A stretch of DNA of 64,000 bases from Sulfitobacter sp. 20_GPM-1509m (GCF_000620505.1 NZ_JIBC01000004.1:1-64000); one strand, 5' to 3'. Counted from the stretch's first letter, positions 1-7,723 are shown. The notes: a model not told the origin generated them from the letters alone. Numbers and translations: made by a program.

Positions 1-1
1 C

Positions 2-118
2 CCCGTTATGAACGTCGGCTGGCGGGATTGCCCGAACGACGCATGGGACGACGCGGCGCGGGACTATGACCTGCGCAACGGAGAACTGCACTTGGCCCAC
101 GAAGAGACCAAAACATGA
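2..118 (+). CDS. Short hypothetical protein of the integrative element (5' end may lie outside)
   Basis: An open frame enters from the left edge and stops with TGA at 116-118. The first ATG inside the window is at 8 and would give 36 residues, rich in Asp, Trp and Glu (NVGWRDCPNDAWDD at the start). Its stop overlaps the next ATG (115) as ATGA, which argues for translational coupling and a real gene. No family is recognised. Neighbouring small ORFs and the recombinase suggest a phage-type accessory protein, but no function can be assigned. Confidence 0.45.
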   Translation, partial: PVMNVGWRDCPNDAWDDAARDYDLRNGELHLAHEETKT

Positions 119-282
119 GCGAACGATACGGTAAGGCCAAAATCGTCACATTGCGAGCCGACGTAGACGCCCTGCGCAAGGCCATCCGCTCAGAGGGGTC
201 GGAAAACGTGCAGCAATGCTGGGAAAAGGTCGAGCGATGGGTCGATCGGGTGTTCACGACAGGTCAGGAGGATAGGGTATGA
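115..282 (+). CDS. Small hypothetical protein, 55 aa
   Basis: This 55-residue frame starts at ATG 115, overlapping the stop of the preceding ORF, and ends at TGA 280-282, overlapping the next ATG (279). The protein is charged and probably helical (ADVDALRKAIRSEGSENVQQ, then CWEKVERWVDRV). No domain is recognised. Its place in a chain of ATGA-overlapped genes ahead of the recombinase supports it being translated. A small DNA-binding or recombination-directionality role is possible in this position, but nothing in the sequence proves it. Confidence 0.5.
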   Translation: MSERYGKAKIVTLRADVDALRKAIRSEGSENVQQCWEKVERWVDRVFTTGQEDRV

Positions 283-455
283 CGAAGCCAACACAAACAA
301 CCGCCAGAAATGCCTTGGAAGCGATCCGCCTCTTCGAAAGCGCCGGCCGTACGGTTTCAGGCGTGACCATAAAGGGGCGTGAGTACACTATCGCCCTCGT
401 TACGCCGACCGAGAGGGACATTCCAGATGCCGACCTGGTGGACATGAGCAAATGA
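279..455 (+). CDS. Small hypothetical protein, 58 aa
   Basis: This 58-residue frame starts at ATG 279 and its TGA (453-455) overlaps the ATG of the recombinase (452) as ATGA. The sequence has an N-terminal helix-like stretch (ARNALEAIRLFESAGRTVSG) followed by a probable beta hairpin (VTIKGREYTIAL). No family is recognised. Coupling to the recombinase makes co-expression likely. A regulator of integration or excision is one possibility, stated only as inference from position. Confidence 0.55.
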   Translation: MTKPTQTTARNALEAIRLFESAGRTVSGVTIKGREYTIALVTPTERDIPDADLVDMSK

Positions 456-1447
456 AGAAAGACACGCCGCGATATGTTGTTCGCCTTCGTGGCGTCCTTT
501 ACTTCAAAAGACGAGGCTGGCCGACACTACGGTTTCAGCATCAGGATATGGGCGCCCAGTTTCACGCAGAATATGCTCGAATTTTGAACGGCACCGCACC
601 TCAGCCAAAGGCGTTTATCGTCAAAGGACTGATCGGGTCGTATTACAAGTCTCAAAAATTCGAGGGGCTGAAACCTCGGACGCAAGCCGACTACCGAAAA
701 TTCCTGATCCGCCTAGAAAACAACGCAGGTGGAATCGCCGTGAGAGAGATACGCCGCAAGCACGTCATTGCTTGGCGCGACCAATTGGCGAAATCTGATG
801 GGCCACACTATGCCAACTATTTTGTTCGCGTTCTGCGCATCCTGTTTTCCTATGCCATCGACATTGACGAACTGCCGCCATCTGAGAACCCAGCCAAGGG
901 CGTCAGTGAGGTAAAGTATCAGAAACAGAAGCCGAAGCCGTGGCCGAAAAACCTGATCGAGGCTGCCCGCGTGGCACGGGAATACGACGACAGGACGCGC
1001 CTGCTTTTTGAATTGTTGTATTGCACAGGCCAGCGTATCGGAGACGTTCTGGCGATGCAGTGGACTGACATTCGCGGCAACGCTCTGTACGTTTCTCAGA
1101 ACAAGACTGGTGCTCAGCTGGTTATCCCCATGACCGATGACCTACAGGAATGCCTAAGACGCGCAGAGCGGTCCGGTGAAACGATCTTGACAGCACAGGG
1201 CAAGGTTACACCCTGGGCCTACCGTGGCGCAGCTGACGCAATGATGAAGCTGCGTAAGGAAATCGGCGCAGAGGCGCACAATATTCACGCGATCCGGCAC
1301 ACGGTGGCCAGCGAGATTGGTGAGGCTGGGGATGATGCCGACGTTATGTCGATCACCGGCCACACAACATCAGCAATGGTTCGGCACTACGCGGGTCAAG
1401 CCAGACAGAAAGCACGAGCTGAGAAGGTCCAAAAGGGGCGTAAGTGA
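452..1447 (+). CDS. Tyrosine recombinase / phage-type integrase
   Basis: The protein of 331 residues carries the catalytic set of tyrosine site-specific recombinases: Arg195 (CTGQRIGDVL), a probable Lys218 (NKTG), His279 and Arg282 (HAIRH), His304 (ITGHTT) and the nucleophile Tyr313 (RHYAG). Residues 1-50 may form the arm-type DNA-binding part and about 60-160 the SAM-like core-binding domain. It should catalyse integration and excision of the element at the tRNA-Cys site about 70 bp downstream of its stop. The gene overlaps the preceding ORF by ATGA, so its expression is probably coupled to the small upstream genes. All key residues are present, so it is likely functional. Confidence 0.93.
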   Translation: MKKDTPRYVVRLRGVLYFKRRGWPTLRFQHQDMGAQFHAEYARILNGTAPQPKAFIVKGLIGSYYKSQKFEGLKPRTQADYRKFLIRLENNAGGIAVREIRRKHVIAWRDQLAKSDGPHYANYFVRVLRILFSYAIDIDELPPSENPAKGVSEVKYQKQKPKPWPKNLIEAARVAREYDDRTRLLFELLYCTGQRIGDVLAMQWTDIRGNALYVSQNKTGAQLVIPMTDDLQECLRRAERSGETILTAQGKVTPWAYRGAADAMMKLRKEIGAEAHNIHAIRHTVASEIGEAGDDADVMSITGHTTSAMVRHYAGQARQKARAEKVQKGRK

Positions 1448-1457
1448 ATGCTACCCT

Positions 1458-1479
1458 TTCACGATATGTTCACGGTATG
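1458..1479 (+). repeat. Tandem 11-bp direct repeats beside the attachment site
   Basis: TTCACGATATG (1458-1468) is followed directly by TTCACGGTATG (1469-1479), 10 of 11 bases identical. The pair lies between the integrase stop and the tRNA-Cys fragment. Short direct repeats in this position often are arm-type binding sites for tyrosine integrases or sites for an excisionase. The role here is inferred from position only. Confidence 0.45.
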
Positions 1480-1516
1480 TCCCGCAACTTTCTACTCATT
1501 AAGTAATTGATAACAT

Positions 1517-1576
1517 TGGTTAAGGTATCGGATTGCAAATCCGTGTACAGGAGTTCGATTCTCCTACTCGCCTCCA
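1517..1576 (+). other. Attachment site: 3' fragment of a tRNA-Cys(GCA) gene
   Basis: The segment contains an anticodon stem-loop with GCA at 1535-1537, a T arm (AGGAG TTCGATT CTCCT, 1549-1565) and the 3' acceptor strand ACTCGCC followed by TCCA, ending at 1576. The discriminator base U fits tRNA-Cys. The bases before it do not contain the GGCGAGT needed to close the acceptor stem, so the gene is incomplete. This is what a duplicated att core left by integration looks like. The left limit is uncertain and set where tRNA-like D-loop sequence begins. Confidence 0.8.
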
Positions 1577-1648
1577 AAATCCCCCTAATAATATCCCTGA
1601 CAAAGCATGTGCACGCCACCGGACTGTCTGGCAGAGGCTTGCCAGACC

Positions 1649-2245
1649 CTATCTGCCCTTCTGCGCAACAAGGCGGTACAGGTACAGCACCAACAAGCCG
1701 CCCAGCAGCACGTTGGTCACCGGGTTGACCCAGTTCGACACCCGTTCGTATTGGCTGCCCAGCGCGTATCCTGCCCCGGTCAACAGACTGACCCACAGCA
1801 AACTGCCCACCAGCGACAGGGCCAGAAACCGCGCAATTGGCATATCCGTCAGCCCCGCAGGCACCGAAATCAGCGTCCGCACGCCGGGAATCATTCGTCC
1901 GATCAGCACAGCCCAGTTGCCATGCCGGTTGAACCAGTCGCGAGCGCGGTCGAAATCGGCTTCGGAAAGGGTCAGCCAGCGCCCGTGGCGGATGATCAAC
2001 CGGCGCAGACGCGCCTCGCCCAGGGCTAGGGCCGCCCAGTACCACAGGGTCGTTCCCAGCAATGATCCGAGGCTGCCCGCCACGATCACGCCGATCATTG
2101 ACAGATTGCCCTGCTGGACCAGAAAGCCGCCCAGGGGCATGATCACTTCGGACGGGATAGGTGGAAACACGTTCTCACCGAGCATCAGCAAGAATACGCC
2201 CCAAAGCCCGCTGCTTTCGATCACACCGGTGATCCAGTCGAACAT
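1649..2245 (-). CDS. DedA family membrane protein
   Basis: A 198-residue polytopic inner-membrane protein of the DedA (SNARE-associated) family. Typical features are the N-terminal FPPIPSEVIMPLGG stretch (about 27-40), the glycine-rich GSLGSLLGTTLWYWAAL segment and the loop GRMIPGVRTLISVPAGL (about 136-152) with the conserved Arg and Gly residues. DedA proteins are linked to lipid scrambling or flipping (undecaprenyl phosphate or phospholipids) and to membrane stress resistance. It is the last gene of a minus-strand set with a phosphoesterase (3-bp gap) and a lipid kinase, which suits a membrane-lipid role. The exact substrate is unknown. Confidence 0.9.
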   Translation of the reverse strand: MFDWITGVIESSGLWGVFLLMLGENVFPPIPSEVIMPLGGFLVQQGNLSMIGVIVAGSLGSLLGTTLWYWAALALGEARLRRLIIRHGRWLTLSEADFDRARDWFNRHGNWAVLIGRMIPGVRTLISVPAGLTDMPIARFLALSLVGSLLWVSLLTGAGYALGSQYERVSNWVNPVTNVLLGGLLVLYLYRLVAQKGR

Positions 2246-2248
2246 CGT

Positions 2249-3070
2249 CTACTCCTGTCGTATTGTGTCGCTGCATTGGGTCCAGCCATCAGCATCGCGT
2301 CGAAAGCTGGACTTCTGGTGGTGGTCGAAACTGCGCGTGCTGTCCACGGCGGCAAAGCGTTCGACGTGAACGCGGTCCCCGTCCAGGTGCAGCAGGTTGA
2401 AATCGTTCGGCTCTCCGCGCACGCGGTTCGACAGGCCGGTGCCGGCATGAACCTGTATGACGCCGCGGTGATCTTCGATGCGGGCAAAGGTTTCGGCGCG
2501 CCAACTGTGCAGATGCCCAGACAGGACGATATCGGTGCCCGCGTCGCCCAGCGCCTTGATCGCCGTGTGCGCGCCGCGCATCAGCTTCTTTTGCTCGCCC
2601 GGCAAGTGCTCAAGCGGATGATGCACAACGACGATGCGCAAGGCGCCCTCGGCGGCATCGCGGAACCCGCGCCGCACGCGGCGGATGTCGTGGGGACTGA
2701 ACCAACCGCGCTGAATGCCCAGCGGATTGACCGAGTTGATCCCCACCACCGAGGCTTCCGGGCTGTGCATAACCGGTTGCAGGTCGCGGCAGATCCAGCG
2801 GCGATAACGGCGGAACGGCCAGAAGAGGCGTTCAAAAAAATTGTAAAGCGGCGTGTCGTGATTGCCCGGCACCACCAGCGTCGGCGCGTCGATGGCGTCG
2901 ATGAAGGTGCGGGCCTGCTGAAACTGCTGATCGCGCGCGCGCTGGGTCAAATCACCCGAGATCGCCACCAGATCGGCATCCAGTCCGTTGATCCGTTCCA
3001 GCAATGGCGCCATCAGTTCGGGGCGGTCTCGTCCAAAATGCAAGTCTGACAGGTGGATAATCCGTTTCAA
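2249..3070 (-). CDS. Metallophosphoesterase (calcineurin-like, CpdA-type)
   Basis: The 273-residue protein shows the metallophosphoesterase metal-site motifs in order: DLHFGR near residue 9, GDLTQ near 40, GNHD near 69, a central HH pair (VVVHHPLEH) and GHLHSW near 180. Such enzymes use two metal ions to hydrolyse phosphodiesters. The closest well-known relatives are class III cyclic nucleotide phosphodiesterases (CpdA), but substrate choice within the family is broad. It overlaps the upstream lipid kinase by 4 bp and lies 3 bp before dedA, so the three are one transcription unit. A lipid-related substrate is possible from context. Confidence 0.85.
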   Translation of the reverse strand: MKRIIHLSDLHFGRDRPELMAPLLERINGLDADLVAISGDLTQRARDQQFQQARTFIDAIDAPTLVVPGNHDTPLYNFFERLFWPFRRYRRWICRDLQPVMHSPEASVVGINSVNPLGIQRGWFSPHDIRRVRRGFRDAAEGALRIVVVHHPLEHLPGEQKKLMRGAHTAIKALGDAGTDIVLSGHLHSWRAETFARIEDHRGVIQVHAGTGLSNRVRGEPNDFNLLHLDGDRVHVERFAAVDSTRSFDHHQKSSFRRDADGWTQCSDTIRQE

Positions 3071-4020
3071 CGCACCACCCCGTCCTCGCCACCCGGCGTC
3101 AGAACCTTCAGCGCCCCCTGGCGCAGTTCCAGATTGAACGGCCCCCTGATCCGCGTCCGCTCTCCGTCACGCGCGATCAGCAAAGATTTGCGGTTACAGG
3201 TGATATGCAGGCTTTGGGCGCACAGCAGGTCAAAGTCCTGATCGCGCTGTGCCAGCCCCAGCATCAGTGCGATGCCATTTTTCAACAGTCCCAAACGTCC
3301 CCTGTTGGGTGCAATCAGCACGGCCAGCTGTCCCGCCTCGATACACTCGGCCCCCTCAAGTCCCATCTGCTCAAGCTGAAAGGCATTCGAGACCGCGAAC
3401 AACAGCGATGTCTTGATCTCGCGGGTTTCGCCATCGACCGTGACCTGCAGCTTGAGCCTGCGTGGCAGGCGTACCATCGTTTTCAGGACCGACCAATATG
3501 CGGCCACGCGGCTGCGCCCCCAGCGGGCATAGACGGTTTCACGGGTCCGCAGGATTTGCGGATAGATCCCCAAGCTTGCGTTGTTCAGAAACACACGGTC
3601 GTTGATGATCCCCACCGGCAATTCCTTGGGCCGGTTCCGTGCGATCACCTCGATGGCCTCGGGAGCGGTTTCGGGGATGTCCAGCGAGCGTCCGAAATAG
3701 TTGAACGTGCCAAGCGGGATGACCCCCATCACCGTTTGCGTGCCCACAAGGCCCGAGGCCACACCGCAAATTGTGCCATCGCCCCCGGCAGCCACCACCA
3801 GCTCCGCCCCATCGCGGGCCAGCTGCGCGGCACGGGCCGGGATGTCATCGCCGGGAGAGAGCCGGATGATATGCGCGTCAATCCCATGCTCCCTGAAGGC
3901 GCGTTCCAGATCCTGCACGTCAGGCTGCCCTGACCCGCGCCCGGATTTGAGGTTCACCAGCACATGCGCCTTCAATGGCGCTGCATCGGTTTGAAGATCG
4001 GGAGCTGTGTTCGCTTGCAT
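3067..4020 (-). CDS. Diacylglycerol/lipid kinase family protein
   Basis: The protein has the catalytic-domain fold of the DAGK/YegS/sphingosine kinase family: an N-terminal nucleotide motif (VNLKSGRGSG) and the signature GGDGTICGVASGL, followed by GVIPLGTFNYFGRSL. It should phosphorylate diacylglycerol or a related lipid with ATP. I set the start at ATG 4020 because AGGCGGA lies just upstream; a TTG at 4053 would add 11 residues without a comparable ribosome site. The length of 317 residues is normal. It heads the operon with the phosphoesterase and DedA protein. Confidence 0.87.
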   Translation of the reverse strand: MQANTAPDLQTDAAPLKAHVLVNLKSGRGSGQPDVQDLERAFREHGIDAHIIRLSPGDDIPARAAQLARDGAELVVAAGGDGTICGVASGLVGTQTVMGVIPLGTFNYFGRSLDIPETAPEAIEVIARNRPKELPVGIINDRVFLNNASLGIYPQILRTRETVYARWGRSRVAAYWSVLKTMVRLPRRLKLQVTVDGETREIKTSLLFAVSNAFQLEQMGLEGAECIEAGQLAVLIAPNRGRLGLLKNGIALMLGLAQRDQDFDLLCAQSLHITCNRKSLLIARDGERTRIRGPFNLELRQGALKVLTPGGEDGVVR

Positions 4021-4165
4021 CTGTCCGCCTATGACATCGGTTTTCCCGCGCAAGGCGCAGGCCGGTTTGCACCAAAGCAGAGCGCTTTGGCAGACAGACC
4101 ATGATACTGCAACGCAGCACTCAGGTGCGAAGTTCCCTTTTTGACGCGCTATGATCGCGGTGGAC

Positions 4166-5011
4166 CTACAGGATCACGCGATGCTCTGCCTGCCCTGTCA
4201 CATCCATTGGCATGGTAAAGGTCATGCCTGCCTGCGGTTCGGCCGCGCCGTCGCGGTTCACGGCGGCAGAGGTCACGTAAAGCGTCCGCAGATCATCGCC
4301 GCCGAAACTGGGGCATGACGCCTGAACCGCCGGCACGTCGAACGCCCGCACAAAATCTCCGTCGGGCGTGTAACAGGCAACGCGGCTGGCCCCCCATTGC
4401 GCACTCCACAAGTGACCCGTGGCGTCCACCACCGCCCCATCGGGAAACACCCCGTCGGCGCGCAGATCGACAAAAACCTCAGCTTCGCCCGATGGCCAGC
4501 CATCGCCGTCCAGAGCCGTGCGCATGATCAGCTGTGTCACCGTGTCGGCGTAATAGGCGTGGCGCCCGTCAGGGCTGAAACAGATGGCGTTGCTGACGGT
4601 CACCTGATCGACCAGCTTGCGCACCTCGCCGCGGTAGTAGCGATAGATCGCCCCCGCCTTGCGTTCTTTTTCCTTGCCCATTGTGCCGATCCAGAAGCCA
4701 CCCTGCGGGTCGGCACGCCCGTCATTGGACCGTGTGACGGCATTGTCAGCCTCCAGCGCGACAACATGGTCCTGCGCGCCCGTGTCCACGTCGAAGGTAA
4801 AGAGCGCCCGCTCCGAGGCAATCAAAAGCCGCGTCCTGTCGATCCAGCCCGCAGCCGAGACGTGATCGTCGAATGACCAGACCTGTTCGCCTGCCGCAGT
4901 CCGGCTCAACAGCTTTTTTCCTACAATATCAAACCAGAACAGTTGCTTGCGCTCAGGGTGCCACAACGGGCCTTCGCCAAGCGTGCAGACGGTGTCGCTG
5001 AAAATATCCAT
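4166..5011 (-). CDS. SMP-30/gluconolactonase family lactonase (probably galactonolactonase)
   Basis: A 281-residue six-bladed beta-propeller lactonase of the SMP-30/regucalcin family. Likely metal ligands are the Glu in TLGEGPLWHP near residue 14, the Asn in VSNAICFSPDG and the Asp in FPDGAVVDATG. Such enzymes open sugar lactones such as galactono-, glucono- or arabinonolactone. It lies directly after the KDPGal aldolase gene (start and stop adjoin) and downstream of dgoK and an SDR dehydrogenase, so opening of galactonolactone formed by that dehydrogenase is the best guess. The substrate is inferred from context. Confidence 0.85.
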   Translation of the reverse strand: MDIFSDTVCTLGEGPLWHPERKQLFWFDIVGKKLLSRTAAGEQVWSFDDHVSAAGWIDRTRLLIASERALFTFDVDTGAQDHVVALEADNAVTRSNDGRADPQGGFWIGTMGKEKERKAGAIYRYYRGEVRKLVDQVTVSNAICFSPDGRHAYYADTVTQLIMRTALDGDGWPSGEAEVFVDLRADGVFPDGAVVDATGHLWSAQWGASRVACYTPDGDFVRAFDVPAVQASCPSFGGDDLRTLYVTSAAVNRDGAAEPQAGMTFTMPMDVTGQAEHRVIL

Positions 5012-5623
5012 TTATAGGCCCTCTTTTGCCAAATCATATGCCGCAACGATACCCGCGGCGCGGGCCCGCACGTCCCCTGCAGACATGCCGGGTGCATAGA
5101 GCGCCGTGCCGATGCCAAAGCCGTTCGCCCCCACTGCCAGCCAATCGCCAAAATGTTCTGCTCCGACACCGCCCACAGCAAAGACCTGCGCCGTTTCGGG
5201 CAGCACCGCACGCAGAGCTTGCAGGCCCTTCGTGCCCAGCAGGAAGGACGGGAAAATCTTGATCCCGTCAGCCCCCGTGGCCAACGCGGCAAAACATTCG
5301 GTGGGCGTCAAACATCCCGGATAGGACAACATGCCCGCCCCCTTGGTGGCCGCAATCACCGCGATGTTGCAATCCGGCGACACGACCATCTGCGCGTCAA
5401 TATCGGCCAGCCGCTCGACATCGGCAACGTTCAGCACAGTGCCTGCGCCAATCACGGCCGCATGCCCGAATTCGGCCTGCATCTGCCGGATGCTGTCAAA
5501 TGGATCGGGCGAATTCAGCGGCACCTCGATCTTGGTCACCCCCGCCGCGATCAGCGCCTCGCAGACGGGCAAGGCCTCGGGTGGGGTGATGCCACGCAGG
5601 ATGGCGATGATGTTGCGGCTCAT
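5012..5623 (-). CDS. dgoA: 2-dehydro-3-deoxy-6-phosphogalactonate aldolase
   Basis: A 203-residue class I aldolase of the KDPG/KDPGal family. It shows IAILRGITPPEALPV at the N terminus with the usual Arg and Glu, and the Schiff-base lysine in ADGIKIFPS near residue 126. The product cleaves KDPGal (or KDPG) to pyruvate and glyceraldehyde 3-phosphate. The ILRGI form and the dgoK neighbour point to the galactonate branch (De Ley-Doudoroff pathway). I use ATG 5623, which overlaps the dgoK stop by 4 bp; the longer open frame upstream is just the dgoK gene read in another frame. Confidence 0.88.
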   Translation of the reverse strand: MSRNIIAILRGITPPEALPVCEALIAAGVTKIEVPLNSPDPFDSIRQMQAEFGHAAVIGAGTVLNVADVERLADIDAQMVVSPDCNIAVIAATKGAGMLSYPGCLTPTECFAALATGADGIKIFPSFLLGTKGLQALRAVLPETAQVFAVGGVGAEHFGDWLAVGANGFGIGTALYAPGMSAGDVRARAAGIVAAYDLAKEGL

Positions 5624-6519
5624 GTGCGCTCCAGTTCTGCATGGGCGGCGCGCAGGCCTGCCAATGTCATCTCGGTGGGGTCCAGACGCAGGACAGGCAC
5701 GCCCTGCGCTGTCAGGGCGGTCTGATAGGCGTCGGCGGAGGCGGCGGCACCGATCACCGCGACCTGCTGGCCCAGCCAATAGGGTTTCGCGGCGGCCAGT
5801 TCGATCCCGATCAAAAGGCCCGACAGGCGTGCGCGCGCGGTTGCACCGTCCAACCCGTCCAGCAACGCCTCGGCGCGCAGACCAAACAGCTTGGCGGCAA
5901 TGGCCTGCGGGCGACTGATCGCCGCGTCGACTGCATCGGCGAAAGCGGTGTCATCCCAGCCGTCAGCGGCCACGGAATGTCGCAACACCGATTGCCCGGA
6001 CAGCAGTGCAAACAGCTCGCCCGTCATGAAGGTCTGAAAGCTGACGATCTCGCCCGCGCTCAGGTGCGCCCATTTGGTGTGGGTGCCGGGCAGACAGGCG
6101 ATGCCGTCGAAACCGTCCTGTGTGGCGATCACCCCCTTGATCTGGGTCTCTTCGCCGCGCATCACATCTGCGGGGCTGCGCTGGCTGACGCCGGGCAGGA
6201 TGTGGACCTGTAACCGCTGGTCCTGTGTCGGGACCTGTAACGCTGACTGTGCATCGGGCGGGGTGCAAGGGACGCTCGTATAGGGTGCCTCGGCCCAACC
6301 CTGCCGCGCACCGGCCATGCCGCAAACAATCACTGGAACCGGTCCCTGCCCCAGCGCATCTTCGCACAGCGCCAGAAGCGCCGGTTCATAGTCTGACGGG
6401 GTCAGCGTGCCCATGCCGCGATCGCTGTGCCGGGCGTCCAGCACAGAGCCGTCCGCCGCCATCAACCACAGGCGCAGGTGGGTCGTCCCCCAATCGACCG
6501 CGATCCAGTCGACGTTCAT
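5620..6519 (-). CDS. dgoK: 2-dehydro-3-deoxygalactonokinase
   Basis: The 299-residue protein begins with the nucleotide-binding motif WIAVDWGTTHLRLWLM and contains VIVCGMAGARQGW and CLPGTHTKWAHL, all characteristic of DgoK. It phosphorylates 2-dehydro-3-deoxygalactonate with ATP, giving the substrate of the adjacent aldolase. Its ends overlap both neighbours by 4 bp (SDR upstream, dgoA downstream), so the four genes are translationally coupled. The length is normal and no defects are seen. Confidence 0.92.
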   Translation of the reverse strand: MNVDWIAVDWGTTHLRLWLMAADGSVLDARHSDRGMGTLTPSDYEPALLALCEDALGQGPVPVIVCGMAGARQGWAEAPYTSVPCTPPDAQSALQVPTQDQRLQVHILPGVSQRSPADVMRGEETQIKGVIATQDGFDGIACLPGTHTKWAHLSAGEIVSFQTFMTGELFALLSGQSVLRHSVAADGWDDTAFADAVDAAISRPQAIAAKLFGLRAEALLDGLDGATARARLSGLLIGIELAAAKPYWLGQQVAVIGAAASADAYQTALTAQGVPVLRLDPTEMTLAGLRAAHAELERT

Positions 6520-7286
6520 CCCGACACCGCCACGCCGCCGTCTACAACCATCGCCTGCCCCGTCATCATGCGGCTGGCCTGCGAGGACAGGAACAACACC
6601 GCATCGACAATGTCACGCGGGGCCAGATGCTCGGGCAGACATTGCCGCGCCAGATGCGCGGCCAGATCCTCGAGCGTGGCCCACAGGTCCATCTGCCGCT
6701 GTGTCAGAACCCAGCCGGGCATCACTGCATTCACGCGAATCTGGTCCGGCCCAAGCTCGCGCGCCAGAGCACGGGTCAGACCGGTCACCGCCGCCTTGGC
6801 CGTCACATAGCCCGCCATGCCCGCCATCCCCATCATGTAGGAAATCGATGAGAAATTCACGATAGAGCCATAGCCCGCAGCTTTCATCATCGGGGCGGCG
6901 GTCTGCGCGGTGAAGAAATGCGGGCGCAGGTTGACGTTCTGGCTCGCGTCCCAGTCCTGAACGGTGGTGTCCGCGATGTTCTGGCGGGTGTCGTTGGCGG
7001 CGTTGTTCACCAGCCGCGTGATCGGTCCGTGCGCCCGGGCTGCGGTGTGCATCGCATCCGTCAACGCACCTATGTCCGTGATGTCGCAAGGCAGGAACAG
7101 CGGATCATGTACATATTTACCAGAGATCTGTGCAACAAAATCACTGGCATCCGACCGCTGTACAAAGGCAACCTTGGCCCCTTGCGCGAGAAAGCCCTCG
7201 GTCAAAGCGGCCCCGATGCCCGAGCCACCGCCGGTGATGAACACAGAGGCATCCGCAAGGTCATGGAAGGTGGCGAAGGAAGTCAT
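6516..7286 (-). CDS. SDR family dehydrogenase (probable galactose dehydrogenase of the dgo operon)
   Basis: A 256-residue classical short-chain dehydrogenase. It has the cofactor motif TGGGSGIG near residue 18, NNAAND (NAG-type) near 91, the serine in NFSSISY and the YVTAK active site near 155-159. The C terminus (TGQAMVVDGGVAVSG) is typical. As first gene of the operon with dgoK, dgoA and a lactonase it probably oxidises D-galactose or a similar sugar to the lactone. This substrate is inferred; the fold alone does not fix it. The gene for the dehydratase step (dgoD type) is not in this operon. Confidence 0.85.
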   Translation of the reverse strand: MTSFATFHDLADASVFITGGGSGIGAALTEGFLAQGAKVAFVQRSDASDFVAQISGKYVHDPLFLPCDITDIGALTDAMHTAARAHGPITRLVNNAANDTRQNIADTTVQDWDASQNVNLRPHFFTAQTAAPMMKAAGYGSIVNFSSISYMMGMAGMAGYVTAKAAVTGLTRALARELGPDQIRVNAVMPGWVLTQRQMDLWATLEDLAAHLARQCLPEHLAPRDIVDAVLFLSSQASRMMTGQAMVVDGGVAVSG

Positions 7287-7346
7287 CTGTAACCCTTTTC
7301 ATCGCGCCACCCACCGAGCAGCGCCGCATCTTTCGTGTCAACGTAA

Positions 7347-7356
7347 TGTCATGACA
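7347..7356. promoter_or_regulatory. Palindrome upstream of the galactose/galactonate operon, possible operator
   Basis: TGTCATGACA is a perfect 10-bp palindrome 61 bp upstream of the first gene of the operon. Its position suits an operator for a local repressor, and GntR/FadR-type regulators bind sites of similar size. No regulator gene is next to the operon in this window, so the binding protein is unknown. Confidence 0.35.
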
Positions 7357-7640
7357 CGGGGAATGACAACAGAGATGGAGCGACATTTGAAACTGGCCAC
7401 AATCATTTGAAATTGCTTTGCTATTCCGTTGGCCCGAAATCCTTCGCTCTGTATCAGCATGGGATTGTTTTATTGTGGCTGCACAGGATATCGGACTTGG
7501 AATCCACAGGTTTAGCCGCAGAACCTCAGAGAATGCAGGCCTCTGGAACGCGCGTGACCGTCAAAGTTCGCGGATAGATCAGGATGCAGCATCCATCCAA
7601 AAAGCGGCGGGTTTCTGCCTTGGCGACTGCGGGCTCAGCT

Positions 7641-7649
7641 TGTGGATAA
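7641..7649 (-). promoter_or_regulatory. DnaA box (perfect consensus)
   Basis: TGTGGATAA, the complement of TTATCCACA. On the minus strand the context GAGTTATCCACAAGC shares GAGTTATCCACA with the box at 7871. Confidence 0.7.
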
Positions 7650-7714
7650 CTCTGCAAACGTGGTGAGCCATGCTTCACAAGCCCATGTAATTAAACAATA
7701 AGGACGCCGTTCAC

Positions 7715-7723
7715 TTATCCACA
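7715..7723 (+). promoter_or_regulatory. DnaA box (perfect consensus)
   Basis: TTATCCACA on the plus strand, opposite in orientation to the boxes at 7641 and 7871. Its flank CACTTATCCACA matches the isolated box at 46276. Confidence 0.7.

Larger units (their letters stand above)
1..1576. mobile_element. Right end of an integrative element inserted at tRNA-Cys
   Basis: The segment joins three short ORFs, a tyrosine recombinase and a partial tRNA-Cys 3' end with no matching 5' half. Tyrosine recombinases commonly insert elements into the 3' part of a tRNA gene and leave a duplicated 3' fragment at the far end. The intact tRNA-Cys and the rest of the element should therefore lie left of this window. 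By eye the DNA is less G+C-rich than the host genes that follow. Host-type genes (DedA operon) start directly after the fragment. Whether it is a prophage or a genomic island cannot be decided from this end. Confidence 0.75.

Noticed and set aside
1500-1576. Complete tRNA-Cys gene
   Set aside because: The 5' acceptor strand GGCGAGT needed to pair with ACTCGCC is absent upstream, so only the 3' part remains.
7418-7666. 82-codon plus-strand open frame in the DnaA-box gap
   Set aside because: No ribosome site, no homology recognised and it overlaps a DnaA box; more likely non-coding.
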